Of a stretch of DNA of 6,619 bases, positions 5,085 to 6,619 are shown piece after piece. This DNA comes from Hyphomicrobiales bacterium. GTDB lineage: Bacteria > Pseudomonadota > Alphaproteobacteria > Rhizobiales > Afifellaceae. Numbering within the stretch: the stretch's first letter is position 1; each line of letters begins with the position of its first letter. The notes under the pieces were generated by a model. It made no database searches. It saw only the letters and a program-made list of their open reading frames with translations, and was not told the DNA's origin. The position numbers were made by a program, and so were the translations under genes. The stretch is from contig JACCSN010000986.1 of the NCBI GenBank assembly GCA_013812985.1, positions 1 to 6,619 on the forward strand, read 5' to 3'.

Positions 5085-6590
5085 TTATTCTATGACCGGC
5101 AACGGCAATTGGCCGGTCTCGATCATGAGCGCCAGGCGCTCCACGTCGGGGCCGTAGGAGCGATCGCCGGCATGGGCCGGGATCTCCTTTCGCGCGCGGT
5201 CGAGCACGGCCTGTATCGCAGTGCCGGGCGTCTGCCGCCGCTGGTCGATCGCGGCCAGCGCCGCGTAAAGCTCGTAGGTCGCCACGAGCCGCGCCAGGCG
5301 GTCGATCTCGGCCAGCCTGTCGAGCGCCGGGAAGATCATCGTCATGGCGTCTTCCTGGCCGAACGACGTTTCGCCGTGCTGAAGCGATGGCGGCACGGAG
5401 AGGCTGCGCACCTTGGCCGTCAGGCCGAGCACCGCCTTATGGAGAATGACCAGGCCCGCGTCGAGGCCCGGCCGTCGCGCCAGCTGCGGCGCCAATCCGG
5501 AAAAGCGATCGTCGAGCAGGCGGTGCAGCCGCCGTTCCGACAGGAGCGCGAGCTGTGCGATGGCGAGCGCGGCGGCTTCCACCTGCTGCGTGAGCTCGGC
5601 GCAGTGGAAGTTGCCGCTGTGCAGGAGCCTGCCGAAGGCCGGCGACGCCTCGTCGGGAATGAAGACGGGATTGTCGCCGATGGCGCTCCATTCCGCGATG
5701 ACGGCCTGTTCGAGCCGGCCGATCGCGGCATGGAGCGCGCCATGGACATGGGGCGCGACGCGAATTGAAACCGCGGGCTGTCGCGTGCCGCGTGTGATCG
5801 TCGAGCCGCTGACGAGCCGCCGGAGCATCGCCGCCACTTCCCGCATCCCCGGATCGGGGCGGAGCCGCGCGACATCGGCGGAGAAGGCCTCCACCGATGC
5901 GCCCAGCCCTTCGGCCGTGGCGGCCGCGGCCAACGTGGCGAGCGACAGCGTGTCCTTGAGGCGCGCCACGGCCTCGAAAGCGACGGCCGGCGCCGCAGCG
6001 ACCCCATTGATCAGCGACAGCCCCTCCTTGCTCTGAGGCGCGTAAGGCGTCACGCGGTGATCGCGCAACCAGTCCGCGGCCGGCATCCGACCGCCATTCT
6101 CGTCGAGCAAATAGCCTTCGCCGATGAAGGTTTGGGCGAGGTGGCAGAGCGGGATGATTTCACCCGCCATGCCGTGCCCCTCCGAGGGGATCAGCGGCGT
6201 GAATCCGTCATTCAGCCGATCGGCGATGAAGCGGCAGAGCTCGGCGGACACGGCGCTCGATCCGGTGAGGAACTGGGCGAGCTTGATGAGCATGGCGCCC
6301 CGCGACACGACAGCCGGAAAGGGGGCGCCGACAGCTCCCGCACGGCCGAGCAGGACGTGCCGCGGCAGGAGCTGACTCTCCTCGTCGTCGAGGTCGCGGC
6401 CGGCCAGCGCGCCAAGGCCGGTATTGACGCCGTAACAGATCGCGCCGGTCTCCAGATGCTTCAGGAAAAGTCGGCGCGAGCGCTCGACCCGCGCCAGAGC
6501 ACGATCGGTCATCCCCACCGCTTCGCGGGCATGGACGATTCGCCGATAGGTCGCCGTCGTCAGGTCCTCCGGTCCGTCCAAGGCGATCAT
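5085..6590 (-). CDS. Aromatic amino acid ammonia-lyase family protein lacking the MIO Ala-Ser-Gly motif
   Basis: The 501-residue, mostly helical protein belongs to the HAL/PAL/TAL lyase family; length and landmark spacing match bacterial histidine ammonia-lyase (about 510). Visible conserved parts are YGVNTGLG with the catalytic Tyr53, LINGV with Asn195, SIRVAPHVHG with Arg277, GDNP (305-308), SGNFH (325-329), LLSERR (349-354), GQED with Glu413, and DRSYGPDV near the C terminus. The decisive oddity is IPSEGHGMAGEIIPLCH (134-150): Met141-Ala142-Gly143 replaces the Ala-Ser-Gly that cyclises to MIO, so ordinary ammonia-lyase chemistry is unlikely. His83 of histidine ammonia-lyase is Arg83 here. 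Family knowledge: ergothionase, which eliminates trimethylamine from ergothioneine, is a MIO-free member, so a betaine lyase is one candidate; another is an inactive or repurposed paralogue. It is the first gene of the pair with the cyclodeaminase-family gene. The ATG at 6590 has no clear ribosome binding site and the frame stays open to the window edge, so the true start could lie upstream. Confidence 0.85.
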   Translation of the reverse strand: MIALDGPEDLTTATYRRIVHAREAVGMTDRALARVERSRRLFLKHLETGAICYGVNTGLGALAGRDLDDEESQLLPRHVLLGRAGAVGAPFPAVVSRGAMLIKLAQFLTGSSAVSAELCRFIADRLNDGFTPLIPSEGHGMAGEIIPLCHLAQTFIGEGYLLDENGGRMPAADWLRDHRVTPYAPQSKEGLSLINGVAAAPAVAFEAVARLKDTLSLATLAAAATAEGLGASVEAFSADVARLRPDPGMREVAAMLRRLVSGSTITRGTRQPAVSIRVAPHVHGALHAAIGRLEQAVIAEWSAIGDNPVFIPDEASPAFGRLLHSGNFHCAELTQQVEAAALAIAQLALLSERRLHRLLDDRFSGLAPQLARRPGLDAGLVILHKAVLGLTAKVRSLSVPPSLQHGETSFGQEDAMTMIFPALDRLAEIDRLARLVATYELYAALAAIDQRRQTPGTAIQAVLDRARKEIPAHAGDRSYGPDVERLALMIETGQLPLPVIE

Positions 6591-6619
6591 TGTGGCGGCG
6601 CGGCCAAGGGAAAGCGGCA

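Noticed and set aside
4128..5768. A 546-codon open frame on the plus strand
   Set aside because: It runs antisense across two unrelated genes and their junction, with Arg/His-rich composition and no domain, so it is a codon-bias shadow.
5085..6590. Calling the lyase-like gene hutH (histidine ammonia-lyase)
   Set aside because: The MIO tripeptide and the His83 substrate contact are both replaced and no other hut gene is visible, so the symbol would assert an unsupported function.

Overview
This window is GC-rich and densely coded, and every supported gene lies on the minus strand. It therefore reads right to left, from 6590 down to 1. Base composition, frequent GTG starts, a GGGGGAGAG-type short inverted repeat and a LivFGHM-type operon carrying an acyl-CoA ligase all suggest an alphaproteobacterium, probably Hyphomicrobiales. 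That placement is inference; there is no rRNA or other marker gene here.

Upstream unit (6590 to 4071): two tightly linked genes. The first encodes a 501-residue member of the histidine/phenylalanine/tyrosine ammonia-lyase fold. It keeps most family landmarks (Tyr53, Asn195, Arg277, GNFH, SERR, QED) but has Met-Ala-Gly where the family has Ala-Ser-Gly, the tripeptide that cyclises into the MIO electrophile. Twelve bases later, with a strong ribosome binding site, comes a 333-residue ornithine cyclodeaminase/mu-crystallin family protein with an altered nucleotide-binding loop and no obvious counterpart of the cyclodeaminase catalytic Asp. The unit ends in a perfect 20-bp palindrome. Together they look like a small amino-acid-derivative (possibly betaine) catabolic or modifying module whose substrate I cannot name.

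Gap (4070 to 3880, 191 bp): it holds the palindrome, a second smaller hairpin, an AT-rich patch that is the best place for a promoter, and the leader of the next gene. I see no gene in it.

Downstream unit (3879 to the left edge): a 661-residue AMP-forming acyl-CoA ligase, then livG (ATPase) and livH (permease) of a branched-chain-amino-acid-type ABC transporter. A ribosome binding site and the ATG of one more gene, probably livM, occupy bases 16 to 1. A ligase co-transcribed with a Liv-type importer suggests uptake followed by CoA activation of a hydrophobic or aromatic carboxylate, rather than plain leucine transport. A repeat-derived GC-rich hairpin sits in the ligase-livG junction and appears to supply the livG ribosome binding site.

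The most interesting item is the lyase homologue lacking the MIO-forming serine, paired with a divergent cyclodeaminase-family protein.
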